From Flavobacteriales bacterium (GTDB lineage: Bacteria; Bacteroidota; Bacteroidia; UBA10329): a stretch of DNA of 64,000 nt. The stretch spans positions 262,007 to 326,006 of the forward strand of contig JACJZQ010000002.1 of assembly GCA_020635495.1 (NCBI GenBank), read 5' to 3'. The notes under the pieces were generated by a model. The model ran no database searches and had not been told where the DNA came from. It worked only from the letters and a program-made list of their open reading frames with translations. Of the stretch, positions 41,265 to 49,009 are shown one piece after another; positions within the stretch are counted from its first letter, which is position 1; the number at the start of each line of letters is the position of its first letter. A program made the translations under genes and the position numbers.

Positions 41265-43823
41265 TTGAAAAAGACACTAATTATATTAGGATTTCTATGC
41301 TTTCTGTTCGTTTTTCCACCTTCAAGTTGGAAACATATCTGTTCTACCGGTTACACGTCCTTCAGGCAGAAGCTTGCCTTAGACATTCGCATCGGGCGAA
41401 TGCAAAATCCAATTCAAAAGAAAGACATACTGACCATCCGGATTCCAGAAAAAAGCCAAAAGAAGCTGGACGAATACAAAAAATCCATTGATGCGGTAAA
41501 AAAGTATGTCAAAGCTGAAATTGAATTTCAGGGAAAGGTCTATGACTGCGAACTGAGGTTACATGGTTCAGACAACCGAAACTGGACCGGCTTTCAGACG
41601 TCTTATCGAATAAAACTGGATAAGGAGGGGGATTTCATCAACCATGGTCGAAACTTTCAACTCATAAAATTGGATGAAGCCAATTCTCCTATTCTGGCTG
41701 CTAATAAACTGGCAAGAAACTACAACCTCATAAGCTCTTACGGACAGCTGGTAGCCGTAAACGAAAACGGGGCAGATAAGGGCATCTATTACATGACCGA
41801 AGCCATTGATAAGACCTTTTTAGAAAGAGAATTCGGCATTACAAACTACACAGAGATCGTAAACACAAACGATTGGACAAGGAAAGAAGGAAGCAGACAC
41901 AATACCGACTTAGACTTATACTACGGACACATTGAAGCTGATAAAGGATCTCCTTTCAGAAGAGCACTCTACCAATTCAAGTTAATGGTTGAAAGTGAGG
42001 ACCCAACTGAAGATTTCTTTGACAAAGAATACTTGGCCAGATTCTTCAGCATTTTCCCGCTGTTTAACGATATGGGGTTTATTGTTGGAGACAATATGAA
42101 ACTGATCTACAACTTTGACAATGGTAAATTCTATCCCATTTTCCGCATTGAGTATTGGGGACAAGAACCAGGCGAAAGCTTGACTTTCTGGGACAGTTTT
42201 GGAAGAAAGGAAGTAAGCAGAATGAACAATCTAGTTTTCAGTTCGCATGCCGATGAATACGAGAACTGTGAGACCGCAAAACTGTTCAAAAAGCTGTTGT
42301 CTAACAATGAAGTGCGTTACATGCGAGATACCATGCTATTTAACATGTACGGTAACCGCGAAGAAGTTTTAGGGATTTTGAGCACAGCATACGAGGAGAG
42401 TCGCCCACTTCTCTATCATGCAACAATCGATCAGTATCGGAAAATCAGTTCTGAAGAACAAAAACAACATCATGTAGTAAGCTACCTGCTAGAGTATTTT
42501 CAACATTATTTACGCTATGGTCATGTTTATGGTAGCTATGACAAGTCACAAGATCGACTAGAACTTCACCTCGATTCTTATGTTCCGATGTCCGTAATAG
42601 ACACGGTAAGAAAAAACATCTTAGTAAAGCATTGGACAGGCATTCTCTTTGACCAAAACCTGAATCATCAGTACAATCGGTTTGTGCTTAATGAAGTATT
42701 GGACACACTTGATGTAGATGACCTGATTTTTGTAAACGAGGTTACGAATGACACCATTCCCAGTAAGCACGTTCATATTAACCGTATCAGTTCCAAAGGA
42801 AGATTCAGAAAAAAGGACGCCTCAGATATGGAGTTTCTTTCCAAGCACAGTATCAAGTATGAAATTCATGGAGACTCTCTGGTTATACTTCCTGGCAAAT
42901 ACAAGATTGACAGGAACAATGTGCTGGTTGCTTTCAACATTATATGCGTAAAACCCGGTGTTGAGTTCAAATTTGAAAAGAACAGTAACTTATATGCCGA
43001 ATGCGAGGCACTTTACATGAACGGGACTAAAGAAAAGCCAGTACTGTTTACTGGATCGGACGAACCATTTGGCAACGTCTCTTTCAAGGGAAGAGGAACA
43101 AATGCCACATTCCAGATTGCCAACATCATCGTGGAAAAAGGCTCCTTCAGTCGGTGGCTGGGAAGAGCCACTTCTGGTCAGTTTTCAATTTTCAATGCGG
43201 TAGTTCACTTGTCTAACTCAATTTTCAGAAATAGTCATGGTGATGATGGTCTCAACCTAAAATTCTGCAAAGCCGAAATCCGCGATTGCCAGTTCTACTT
43301 AAACAACGCGGACCAAGTTGACCTTGATTTTTGTATCGCTAAAGTGTTTGACTGCTCCTTCAGGCCATCCGGAATTGATGCCAATGGTGATGGATTGGAT
43401 TTCAGTGGTTCGTATGCCTTTGTTTCTGGTTGCAACTTTGAAGGCTTCGAAGACAAGTCGATGAGTGTTGGTGAAAGGTCTTTGGTATTTGTAGAAGATA
43501 ACACATTCAAATCCAATAACTGGTCTATATGTGCTAAAGACCAGTCGAATGTTTACGCCAATAACAACGCTTTTGAGGACAACGCGGTTAACTACATCGG
43601 ATATGTCAAGAAGAACATGTTTGCTTCTCCAACCATTTTTGGAGATGATGAATCCGTTAAACTCTCTGATACTTTACAGTGCAATTACAGCACGTGGACC
43701 GCAGATCAGTTGAATGCAAAACTTGAGAAGTTTCATTCTTCTTATGAGTCATTTGATGTAGCACCAGGGCTAAATCATAAACAATACATGGACCATCTTA
43801 TTTTGAAAGAGTTGATTCCGTGA
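41265..43823 (+). CDS. CotH-like protein with C-terminal parallel beta-helix
   Basis: The start is TTG at 41265 (MKKTLIILGFLCFLFVF), giving a signal anchor. The 852-residue protein has a CotH kinase-like domain (about 85-370: ELRLHGSDNRNW, YRIKLDKEG, KGIYYMTEAID, NMKLIYNFDNGKFYPIFRIE) and a right-handed beta-helix from about 560 to 800 with repeating IRDCQFYLNN, VFDCSFRPSG and VSGCNFEGF turns. Active CotH kinases carry an Asp pair where this protein has FRIE, so activity is doubtful. A surface or envelope role is likely. Confidence 0.82.
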   Translation: MKKTLIILGFLCFLFVFPPSSWKHICSTGYTSFRQKLALDIRIGRMQNPIQKKDILTIRIPEKSQKKLDEYKKSIDAVKKYVKAEIEFQGKVYDCELRLHGSDNRNWTGFQTSYRIKLDKEGDFINHGRNFQLIKLDEANSPILAANKLARNYNLISSYGQLVAVNENGADKGIYYMTEAIDKTFLEREFGITNYTEIVNTNDWTRKEGSRHNTDLDLYYGHIEADKGSPFRRALYQFKLMVESEDPTEDFFDKEYLARFFSIFPLFNDMGFIVGDNMKLIYNFDNGKFYPIFRIEYWGQEPGESLTFWDSFGRKEVSRMNNLVFSSHADEYENCETAKLFKKLLSNNEVRYMRDTMLFNMYGNREEVLGILSTAYEESRPLLYHATIDQYRKISSEEQKQHHVVSYLLEYFQHYLRYGHVYGSYDKSQDRLELHLDSYVPMSVIDTVRKNILVKHWTGILFDQNLNHQYNRFVLNEVLDTLDVDDLIFVNEVTNDTIPSKHVHINRISSKGRFRKKDASDMEFLSKHSIKYEIHGDSLVILPGKYKIDRNNVLVAFNIICVKPGVEFKFEKNSNLYAECEALYMNGTKEKPVLFTGSDEPFGNVSFKGRGTNATFQIANIIVEKGSFSRWLGRATSGQFSIFNAVVHLSNSIFRNSHGDDGLNLKFCKAEIRDCQFYLNNADQVDLDFCIAKVFDCSFRPSGIDANGDGLDFSGSYAFVSGCNFEGFEDKSMSVGERSLVFVEDNTFKSNNWSICAKDQSNVYANNNAFEDNAVNYIGYVKKNMFASPTIFGDDESVKLSDTLQCNYSTWTADQLNAKLEKFHSSYESFDVAPGLNHKQYMDHLILKELIP

Positions 43824-43827
43824 AGGT

Positions 43828-44589
43828 TTACTTATCCACCCGATAAACCTTATCTCCATAACCAAGGCGGTAACGGTCACGGAGTTCATCACCGACCTCA
43901 TTGGCCAGATCAATACGCTCTGCTTTAAAGCCAACGGCTTCCAACTTTGATGGATAATCGAGCCCGAAAAGGCGTACGTGATCCTTTTGCCAGTAATGCT
44001 TAACGCGGTCTTCTTCAGATGTAATGTTCGGGTCTTCCAGCGTGTTTTCGCGGTTGTAATCGATGGGAACTTGAAAAATGCCGAAACCACCATGTTTCAT
44101 TACGCGATAGAGTTCGCTCATAGCCTTGTGGTCATCATCCACATGCTCCAAAACGTGATTGCAGAAAATGACATCAAAGGTGTTATCCTCAAACGGCATG
44201 TCTTGTATATCGCACTTCACATCTGCCAAAGGCGAAAAGAGATCGGCTGTGGTAAGATCCAAATGCTTCATCTTTCTGAATCGACCGAGGAACGGTTGCT
44301 CGGGCGCGATATGAAGCATCTTACGTGGCTTTGAAAAGAAGTCTGTTCGTTCTTTCAGATAAAGCCACAACACACGATGGCGTTCAAGTGTCAAACACTT
44401 CGGACAAAGCACGTTTTCCCGCTTCGCTGAACCGTCATATCCATAAGAAAGAAACTTGCGGAAATGTCCTTCGCAAACTGGGCATTCATACTTATTTCCG
44501 CCATAGAAAACGGGAGAAAAGAAACTGAAAATGTAGCTCAGTCGGATGAGAATGGGACGCGGTATCGTTCTGAGCAGAAAGTGGAACAA
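43828..44589 (-). CDS. SAM-dependent methyltransferase with N-terminal zinc ribbon
   Basis: The start is TTG at 44589; no ATG precedes the conserved region. The 253-residue protein has a zinc ribbon (CPVCEGHF at about 36 and CPKC at about 62) and a class I methyltransferase fold with DLTTADLFSPLADVKCDIQDMPF, FDVIFCNHVLEHVDDD and YRVMKHGGFGIFQVP. Such proteins occur in cell-surface glycan and adhesin loci, but substrate is unknown here. It shares the frame of map, ending after its TAA. Confidence 0.82.
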   Translation of the reverse strand: MFHFLLRTIPRPILIRLSYIFSFFSPVFYGGNKYECPVCEGHFRKFLSYGYDGSAKRENVLCPKCLTLERHRVLWLYLKERTDFFSKPRKMLHIAPEQPFLGRFRKMKHLDLTTADLFSPLADVKCDIQDMPFEDNTFDVIFCNHVLEHVDDDHKAMSELYRVMKHGGFGIFQVPIDYNRENTLEDPNITSEEDRVKHYWQKDHVRLFGLDYPSKLEAVGFKAERIDLANEVGDELRDRYRLGYGDKVYRVDK

Positions 44590-44597
44590 ACCTTCGG

Positions 44598-44632
44598 AAT
44601 TATTAATTGATAATTATGAGTTAATAATTGAG
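44598..44632. repeat. Five tandem heptanucleotides, AATTATT-like, across the map 3' end
   Basis: AATTATT, AATTGAT, AATTATG, AGTTAAT and AATTGAG follow each other without gaps from 44598 to 44632. On the minus strand they encode the last residues of Map (SIINS) and its stop, and extend toward the methyltransferase start. This is one of three heptamer arrays in the window. Confidence 0.6.
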
Positions 44633-45435
44633 TAGAACGCTTGGCGTTCTGCGAAAGGATCTTCCAAACCAAGCGCCTCATATACGTACTTGAACGTGGA
44701 CAATATCTCTGGCTTTCCACCAACAATGGCCACATCGTGCTCGAAGTGGGCAGATGGTTTTCCATCCTGTGTAACAATAGTCCAACCGTCTTCCAGTTGG
44801 GCAACGTCCGCAGTTCCGAGGTTGATCATCGGTTCAATAGCAAGAACCAACCCTTCCTTCATCTTCTTGCCACTGCCACGTTTTCCGTAATTCGGAAGTT
44901 CAGGGTCTTCGTGCATGTTCTTACCCAAACCGTGGCCTACGAGTTCTTTTACAACTCCATAACCGTGTTTTTCGGCATGATGCTGCACTGCGTACCCCAC
45001 ATCTCCAATTCGGTTTCCCGAGCGGATCTGTTCTATTCCGAGGTAAAGACTTTCCTCGGTCACTTTCAGGAGTTTTTTCACCTCATCTTTTATCTCGCCA
45101 ACGGCAAACGTGAACGCATGGTCTCCGTAGTATCCGTTCTTAATGGCTCCACAATCGACTGAAATAATATCGCCTTCTTCCAAAGGTTTATCTGACGGAA
45201 TTCCGTGAACAACCTGTTCGTTAACGGAAGTACAAAGCGTGTTTGGAAATCCGCCATAACCCAAGAAACCAGGCACCGCATCTTGACTTCTAATGTAATC
45301 CTCAGCCACTTTATCCAACTCCAGTGGAGTTACACCTGGTCTGATAAGCTTTGCCACTTCGCCCAACGTGCGCGAAACAACCAAAGCGCTCTCACGCATC
45401 AACTCTATTTCTGCCCTACTCTTTAAAACCGCCAT
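44614..45435 (-). CDS. map: Methionine aminopeptidase type I
   Basis: The 273-residue protein has the metal ligands in VDCGAIKNGYYGDHAF, GHGLGKNMHEDPELPN and LVLAIEPMIN, and the downstream sequence SAHFEHDVAI. It removes N-terminal methionine from nascent proteins. The extra 15 C-terminal residues are partly encoded by the AATTATN repeat array. Its ATG overlaps the upstream HAD gene stop (TAATG). Confidence 0.96.
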   Translation of the reverse strand: MAVLKSRAEIELMRESALVVSRTLGEVAKLIRPGVTPLELDKVAEDYIRSQDAVPGFLGYGGFPNTLCTSVNEQVVHGIPSDKPLEEGDIISVDCGAIKNGYYGDHAFTFAVGEIKDEVKKLLKVTEESLYLGIEQIRSGNRIGDVGYAVQHHAEKHGYGVVKELVGHGLGKNMHEDPELPNYGKRGSGKKMKEGLVLAIEPMINLGTADVAQLEDGWTIVTQDGKPSAHFEHDVAIVGGKPEILSTFKYVYEALGLEDPFAERQAFYSIINS

Positions 45436-45869
45436 TATCCTCCAAACAATTTACCTAGAAGTCCTTTTTTCTTGTCTTCAGGACGTTCCATCATATTTGC
45501 GCCATCTTCTGGATGAATGATATTGTATATCTCTCCCCAACCGAGGAATCCACCCACATTCCTATCGTCTATGAACATGTCGCAATCCAGCTTTCTGCTG
45601 GCCGTTTCCGGATCGAATTTCTCCTCTGGAAAACTCCTGTTGATGGCATAAAATTCCAATCCATTCTGACGGCAATATTCTACCGCTTCATCCAGCGTTT
45701 TACCGTGGCGATATGTCCACATAATGAGCCTGTGCCCTTTTGATTGCAACTTCTTAAGCGTTGCGAATGCAAACGGCATTTCTTTGCCAATTGCCGGGTA
45801 TTTGTGCTCTACCACGGTTCCGTCAAAATCTACCGCGATAACCAGCGATTTGCCCATCATCATATCCAT
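45435..45869 (-). CDS. BT0820-type HAD hydrolase
   Basis: The 144-residue product has DFDGTVVEH (nucleophile motif), LIMWTYRHGK, the BT0820-type segment CRQNGLEFYAINRSFP, and FIDDRNVGG as acidic motif. BT0820-like proteins are small capless HAD hydrolases of Bacteroidota; substrate unknown. Four Met codons at the start make 45869, 45863, 45860 or 45857 all possible. Confidence 0.87.
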   Translation of the reverse strand: MDMMMGKSLVIAVDFDGTVVEHKYPAIGKEMPFAFATLKKLQSKGHRLIMWTYRHGKTLDEAVEYCRQNGLEFYAINRSFPEEKFDPETASRKLDCDMFIDDRNVGGFLGWGEIYNIIHPEDGANMMERPEDKKKGLLGKLFGG

Positions 45870-45950
45870 GCCGCGAAGTTACTGTTTGAGACGAGAAGAA
45901 GATGAAAGTGATACAGATAACAAGAGATAGGGCTGGACGATGAAACCCTT

Positions 45951-45964
45951 TATCTCCTATCCTC
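45951..45964. repeat. Two heptamers at the 3' end of the four-helix-bundle gene
   Basis: TATCTCC (45951-45957) and TATCCTC (45958-45964) run into the stop codon (45964-45966 on the minus strand) of the four-helix-bundle gene, matching the array at its 5' side in sequence and direction. Confidence 0.5.
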
Positions 45965-46338
45965 TAGTCATCTTCACTCTTTGCATTATTCAAATAACGG
46001 ATGTATCCATTTATCATTTTTTCCACTTCTTGGGAAATTGCAAGCAGCTCATCAAACTTTTCTTGCGGTACATAACCTTCATCGAGCGCCACAGTTAAAT
46101 GGTCCATTGTTTCTACAAGTTCTCCTCTTGCCATTCTCAATCGTTGGATATTCTCCTGATAATGATACCTCCCATGACCTTCTGTTATCATGGCGGTTAC
46201 CGCACGAGATGAACGAATAAGTTGGTCGGTCAAAAGGAACTTTTCTTCTTTCGGAAAACTAGTTCGTGCCAGTTTAGCGCACTCATTTCTGAGAATTCGT
46301 GCTTTCTGCCAAACCTTCAACTCACGGAATTCGCCCAT
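45964..46338 (-). CDS. Four-helix bundle protein (S23/IVP/Avd-like)
   Basis: The 124-residue protein has FRELKVWQKARILRNECAKL, LTDQLIRSSRAVTAMITEGHGR and a C-terminal EVEKMINGYIRYLN helix. This is the S23 family first seen in intervening sequences of 23S rRNA genes; it also contains the Avd accessory proteins of diversity-generating retroelements. No reverse transcriptase or rRNA is near. The gene is bounded on both sides by TATCTCY heptamers. Confidence 0.92.
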   Translation of the reverse strand: MGEFRELKVWQKARILRNECAKLARTSFPKEEKFLLTDQLIRSSRAVTAMITEGHGRYHYQENIQRLRMARGELVETMDHLTVALDEGYVPQEKFDELLAISQEVEKMINGYIRYLNNAKSEDD

Positions 46339-46341
46339 CCT

Positions 46342-46376
46342 TATCTCCTATCTCCTATCTCTTATCTCTTATCTCT
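46342..46376. repeat. Five tandem heptanucleotides TATCTCC/TATCTCT between the four-helix-bundle gene and gpmA
   Basis: Two TATCTCC followed by three TATCTCT units, without gaps, fill the space from the four-helix-bundle ATG to the gpmA stop codon (46375-46377). On the coding strand they read GAGATAA/GAGATAG, purine-rich and thus able to act as a ribosome-binding region. Confidence 0.85.
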
Positions 46377-46986
46377 AAATATACTCCGAATGAAGCACGT
46401 TCAGGTTCTCATCAAACTCATACAGCTTTGGCTTGCCCGTTGGTACTTCCGTTTTCAGAATCTCTTCTGGCGACAGTTTTTCCAAGTACATGATCAATGC
46501 GCGTAAGCTGTTTCCGTGCGCAGCAATAATGATGGATTTGCCTGCTTTGAGTTCAGGTTCGATCACTTCCTTGAAGTAAGGAAGAACTCGGTCTGCGGTA
46601 CCTTTCAAACTCTCGCCTCCCGGAGGCGGTGTATCGAAACTTCTTCTCCAAATATGTACCTGCTCCTCACCGAACTGCTCTCGTGCCTCATCCTTGTTCA
46701 TTCCTTGCAGTTCTCCATACATGCGCTCGTTCAAGGCTTCGTTTTCAACAACTGCAAGGTCGGTCTGACCTGTGACTTCCAGCGCCAACTTCAACGTTCG
46801 TTGAGCTCGCAAAAGAGCGGAAGTGAATCCCTTGTCAAATTTGTAGCCTTTCAGTTTTTCGCCTGCTTCTTTCGCCTCGGCTATTCCCTTTGGTGCAAGA
46901 TCAACATTAACCCAACCTGTGAATTTGTTGAGCGCGTTCCATTCTGATTGTCCGTGGCGGACGATGACCAGTGTAGCGTGTGCCAT
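46375..46986 (-). CDS. gpmA: 2,3-bisphosphoglycerate-dependent phosphoglycerate mutase
   Basis: The 203-residue protein has the RHGQSEWN phosphohistidine motif, FTGWVNVDLAPKG, the catalytic Glu in NERMYGELQGMNK and AHGNSLRAL. It interconverts 3- and 2-phosphoglycerate in glycolysis. It is shorter than E. coli GpmA by a C-terminal segment, as is common in Bacteroidota. The stop codon touches the heptamer array. Confidence 0.95.
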   Translation of the reverse strand: MAHATLVIVRHGQSEWNALNKFTGWVNVDLAPKGIAEAKEAGEKLKGYKFDKGFTSALLRAQRTLKLALEVTGQTDLAVVENEALNERMYGELQGMNKDEAREQFGEEQVHIWRRSFDTPPPGGESLKGTADRVLPYFKEVIEPELKAGKSIIIAAHGNSLRALIMYLEKLSPEEILKTEVPTGKPKLYEFDENLNVLHSEYI

Positions 46987-46987
46987 T

Positions 46988-47521
46988 TCAGTTGTCGTAT
47001 TGTAGTTTGTAATTCGTTTCGATTTTGCGTTCCTCCAACCTCTTCAGGTGTGCTTTTACCGACCGTTTTCTGTGTTCATTCAATTGATCGATGATAGAAA
47101 CACCATTGAGTTGTTCAATTCCGTGCTGAATCCATCTGGCCGCAAGGTCTGAAAAGATGGCTTTCTGTTCCTTCAATTGCTCATCCAAAAAACTGACCTC
47201 AATCTGTTTTGGTCGTGCGATGGAAACTGTCAAACGTGGTAAACTCAGTTCATCTTCCAAACCGGAAACCAAAGGCGCTTTTGTAGCCGTAATTTCAGGA
47301 TTGATGAATATGCCTGCAAAGTCTGATTCTGATTGCTTGATGAACGAAAGATTGACGGAAAATACCGCAACATTCAGATTCAAATGCTTGGCCGACAGTA
47401 ACGGATGTTTCAGCTGTTGCTGCGTTTGTTTGAGTTGGTTGATGAGATCCGACAGATCAGCATTGGAACCAACCTTCTCAGCTACGGTATGGTAAATTTC
47501 GCTTCCGTGTACCTGAATCAA
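46988..47521 (-). CDS. Degenerate peptide deformylase paralogue
   Basis: The start is TTG at 47521. The 177-residue protein aligns with peptide deformylases but has lost the catalytic motifs: EGCLS is GLEDELSLP (Glu 91 where the metal Cys should be), and HExDH is QHGIEQLNG (His 133 kept, Glu to Gly 134, second His to Gln 137). The first motif GLAAxQ is replaced by LLSAKHLNLN. It is probably inactive as a deformylase; a ribosome- or nascent-chain-binding role would be inference. It lies between gpmA and the M17 peptidase. Confidence 0.78.
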   Translation of the reverse strand: MIQVHGSEIYHTVAEKVGSNADLSDLINQLKQTQQQLKHPLLSAKHLNLNVAVFSVNLSFIKQSESDFAGIFINPEITATKAPLVSGLEDELSLPRLTVSIARPKQIEVSFLDEQLKEQKAIFSDLAARWIQHGIEQLNGVSIIDQLNEHRKRSVKAHLKRLEERKIETNYKLQYDN

Positions 47522-47524
47522 ACC

Positions 47525-48958
47525 CTAAGCGTATGTGTGTTTGATGAAATCGTATAGCAACCGCACGCCAACTCCGGTTCCTCCTTTCAGACGGTAGTCA
47601 ACGTCAGCGGTCATGAATGATGGACCAGCGATATCCAAGTGTATCCAAGGATAATCCGTGAAATGATGCAGGAAAGTAGCTGCAGTGATGTTGCCACCTG
47701 CTGCTCCGCCAATGTTCTTAATGTCTGCAACATTCGATTTTATCGCATCATGAAACTCGCGCCACATCGGGAATTCCATCAAACGCTCGTAAACACGCTC
47801 ACCGCTTTCCTTCAGTGCTGTGGTATCTGTCTTGTCGGCACACATCGCAATGCCATAATAATCGGTAATCCGAGCAGCTGCTCCAGTCAACGTTGCAAGG
47901 TCAATAACCAACTCTGGGTTGTACTGTTTGGCGTAATGCAGCGCGTCTGCCAGTATCAATCGGCCTTCGGCATCCGTATTCAAAACCTCAACCGTGGTCC
48001 CGCTCATCATTTTCAGCACATCATCGGCCACAATGGCCTTTCCATCAATTCTATTATCCGTTGCCGGGATGAGCCCGATAACATGAACAGGAAGCTTGTT
48101 GGCCGCAATGGCGGCAATAGCACCAGATACGGCAGCACCTCCGCCCATATCCGACTTCATCTGTGCCATCTGTACGGTCTTGATATTGTAACCTCCCGTA
48201 TCGTAAACAACACCTTTTCCAACTAGAACGATCGGTTTTTTATTCTTGGCGTTTTTCGGCTTCCATTCGAGGATATTGAAGGTTGGGGGCTCAACAGAAC
48301 CTTTGTTCACACCCAAAAGGCCACCCATTTTCAATGCTTCGATCTTCTTCTTATCGAACGTGGTTGTTTTAAATCCCGTGGCTTTTCCGAGAGCTACCAT
48401 GCGCTTACTCCACTCGGTAGCGGTAAGCGTGATCACCGGTTCATTCACAAAATCCCGTGCTGCAAACGTTCCCACTGCAACACCTGATAATTCTTGAAGA
48501 TCGCCTTCCGAAACTCCTGCTGCCAACACATTCAGTTTGGTGAACTTATTCGGCTTGCCTTTATCACCCGTCTTATACGCGTTGAACTGATAGTTTGAAA
48601 GCACCATGCCTTCAATGACAGCCAATGTGTCGGCTCTATCTGCAGTTAGAGAAACAAGCGTTGCCATGGCAACTTTCTCACTATTGACAATCTTCCTTAG
48701 TTTGGCTCCAAGTGCTCTTGCTGCTTGAAATCGGTAGCTGGTTTCGCTCTCCTCTTTGAATTTTGCAATGACCGTTACGCCATCTTTTGAAGGAACTGAG
48801 TAGACCAATTCTTCCTTACCGACCCGGCCAGCTATTTTGCTTTTCAATTCTCCGATTGCCGAAATGGAATCGAGATCTTTCTTAGATGTTATCAGATGGA
48901 TATTGAATTTCCCCTCTGATCTGACTTTGATAAGTTCCAATGGTTTTACTCCGCTCAT
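47525..48958 (-). CDS. pepA: M17 leucyl aminopeptidase
   Basis: The 477-residue protein has the family metal and bicarbonate-site motifs VGKGVVYDTGGYNIK, MKSDMGGGAAVSGA, and NTDAEGRLILADAL, ending GGTGVGVRLLYDFI. The N-terminal domain is divergent. It releases N-terminal residues from peptides in the cytoplasm as a hexamer. The gene is followed after three bases by the deformylase-like gene. Confidence 0.93.
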   Translation of the reverse strand: MSGVKPLELIKVRSEGKFNIHLITSKKDLDSISAIGELKSKIAGRVGKEELVYSVPSKDGVTVIAKFKEESETSYRFQAARALGAKLRKIVNSEKVAMATLVSLTADRADTLAVIEGMVLSNYQFNAYKTGDKGKPNKFTKLNVLAAGVSEGDLQELSGVAVGTFAARDFVNEPVITLTATEWSKRMVALGKATGFKTTTFDKKKIEALKMGGLLGVNKGSVEPPTFNILEWKPKNAKNKKPIVLVGKGVVYDTGGYNIKTVQMAQMKSDMGGGAAVSGAIAAIAANKLPVHVIGLIPATDNRIDGKAIVADDVLKMMSGTTVEVLNTDAEGRLILADALHYAKQYNPELVIDLATLTGAAARITDYYGIAMCADKTDTTALKESGERVYERLMEFPMWREFHDAIKSNVADIKNIGGAAGGNITAATFLHHFTDYPWIHLDIAGPSFMTADVDYRLKGGTGVGVRLLYDFIKHTYA

Positions 48959-49009
48959 TCAATGGTTTTAATGGGCGCGCAAGTTAGCACAATCCGCCTA
49001 AGACATCTG

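Noticed and set aside
45964..46376. Diversity-generating retroelement suggested by the Avd-like four-helix bundle
   Set aside because: No reverse transcriptase frame and no template/variable repeat pair could be found in the flanking genes.
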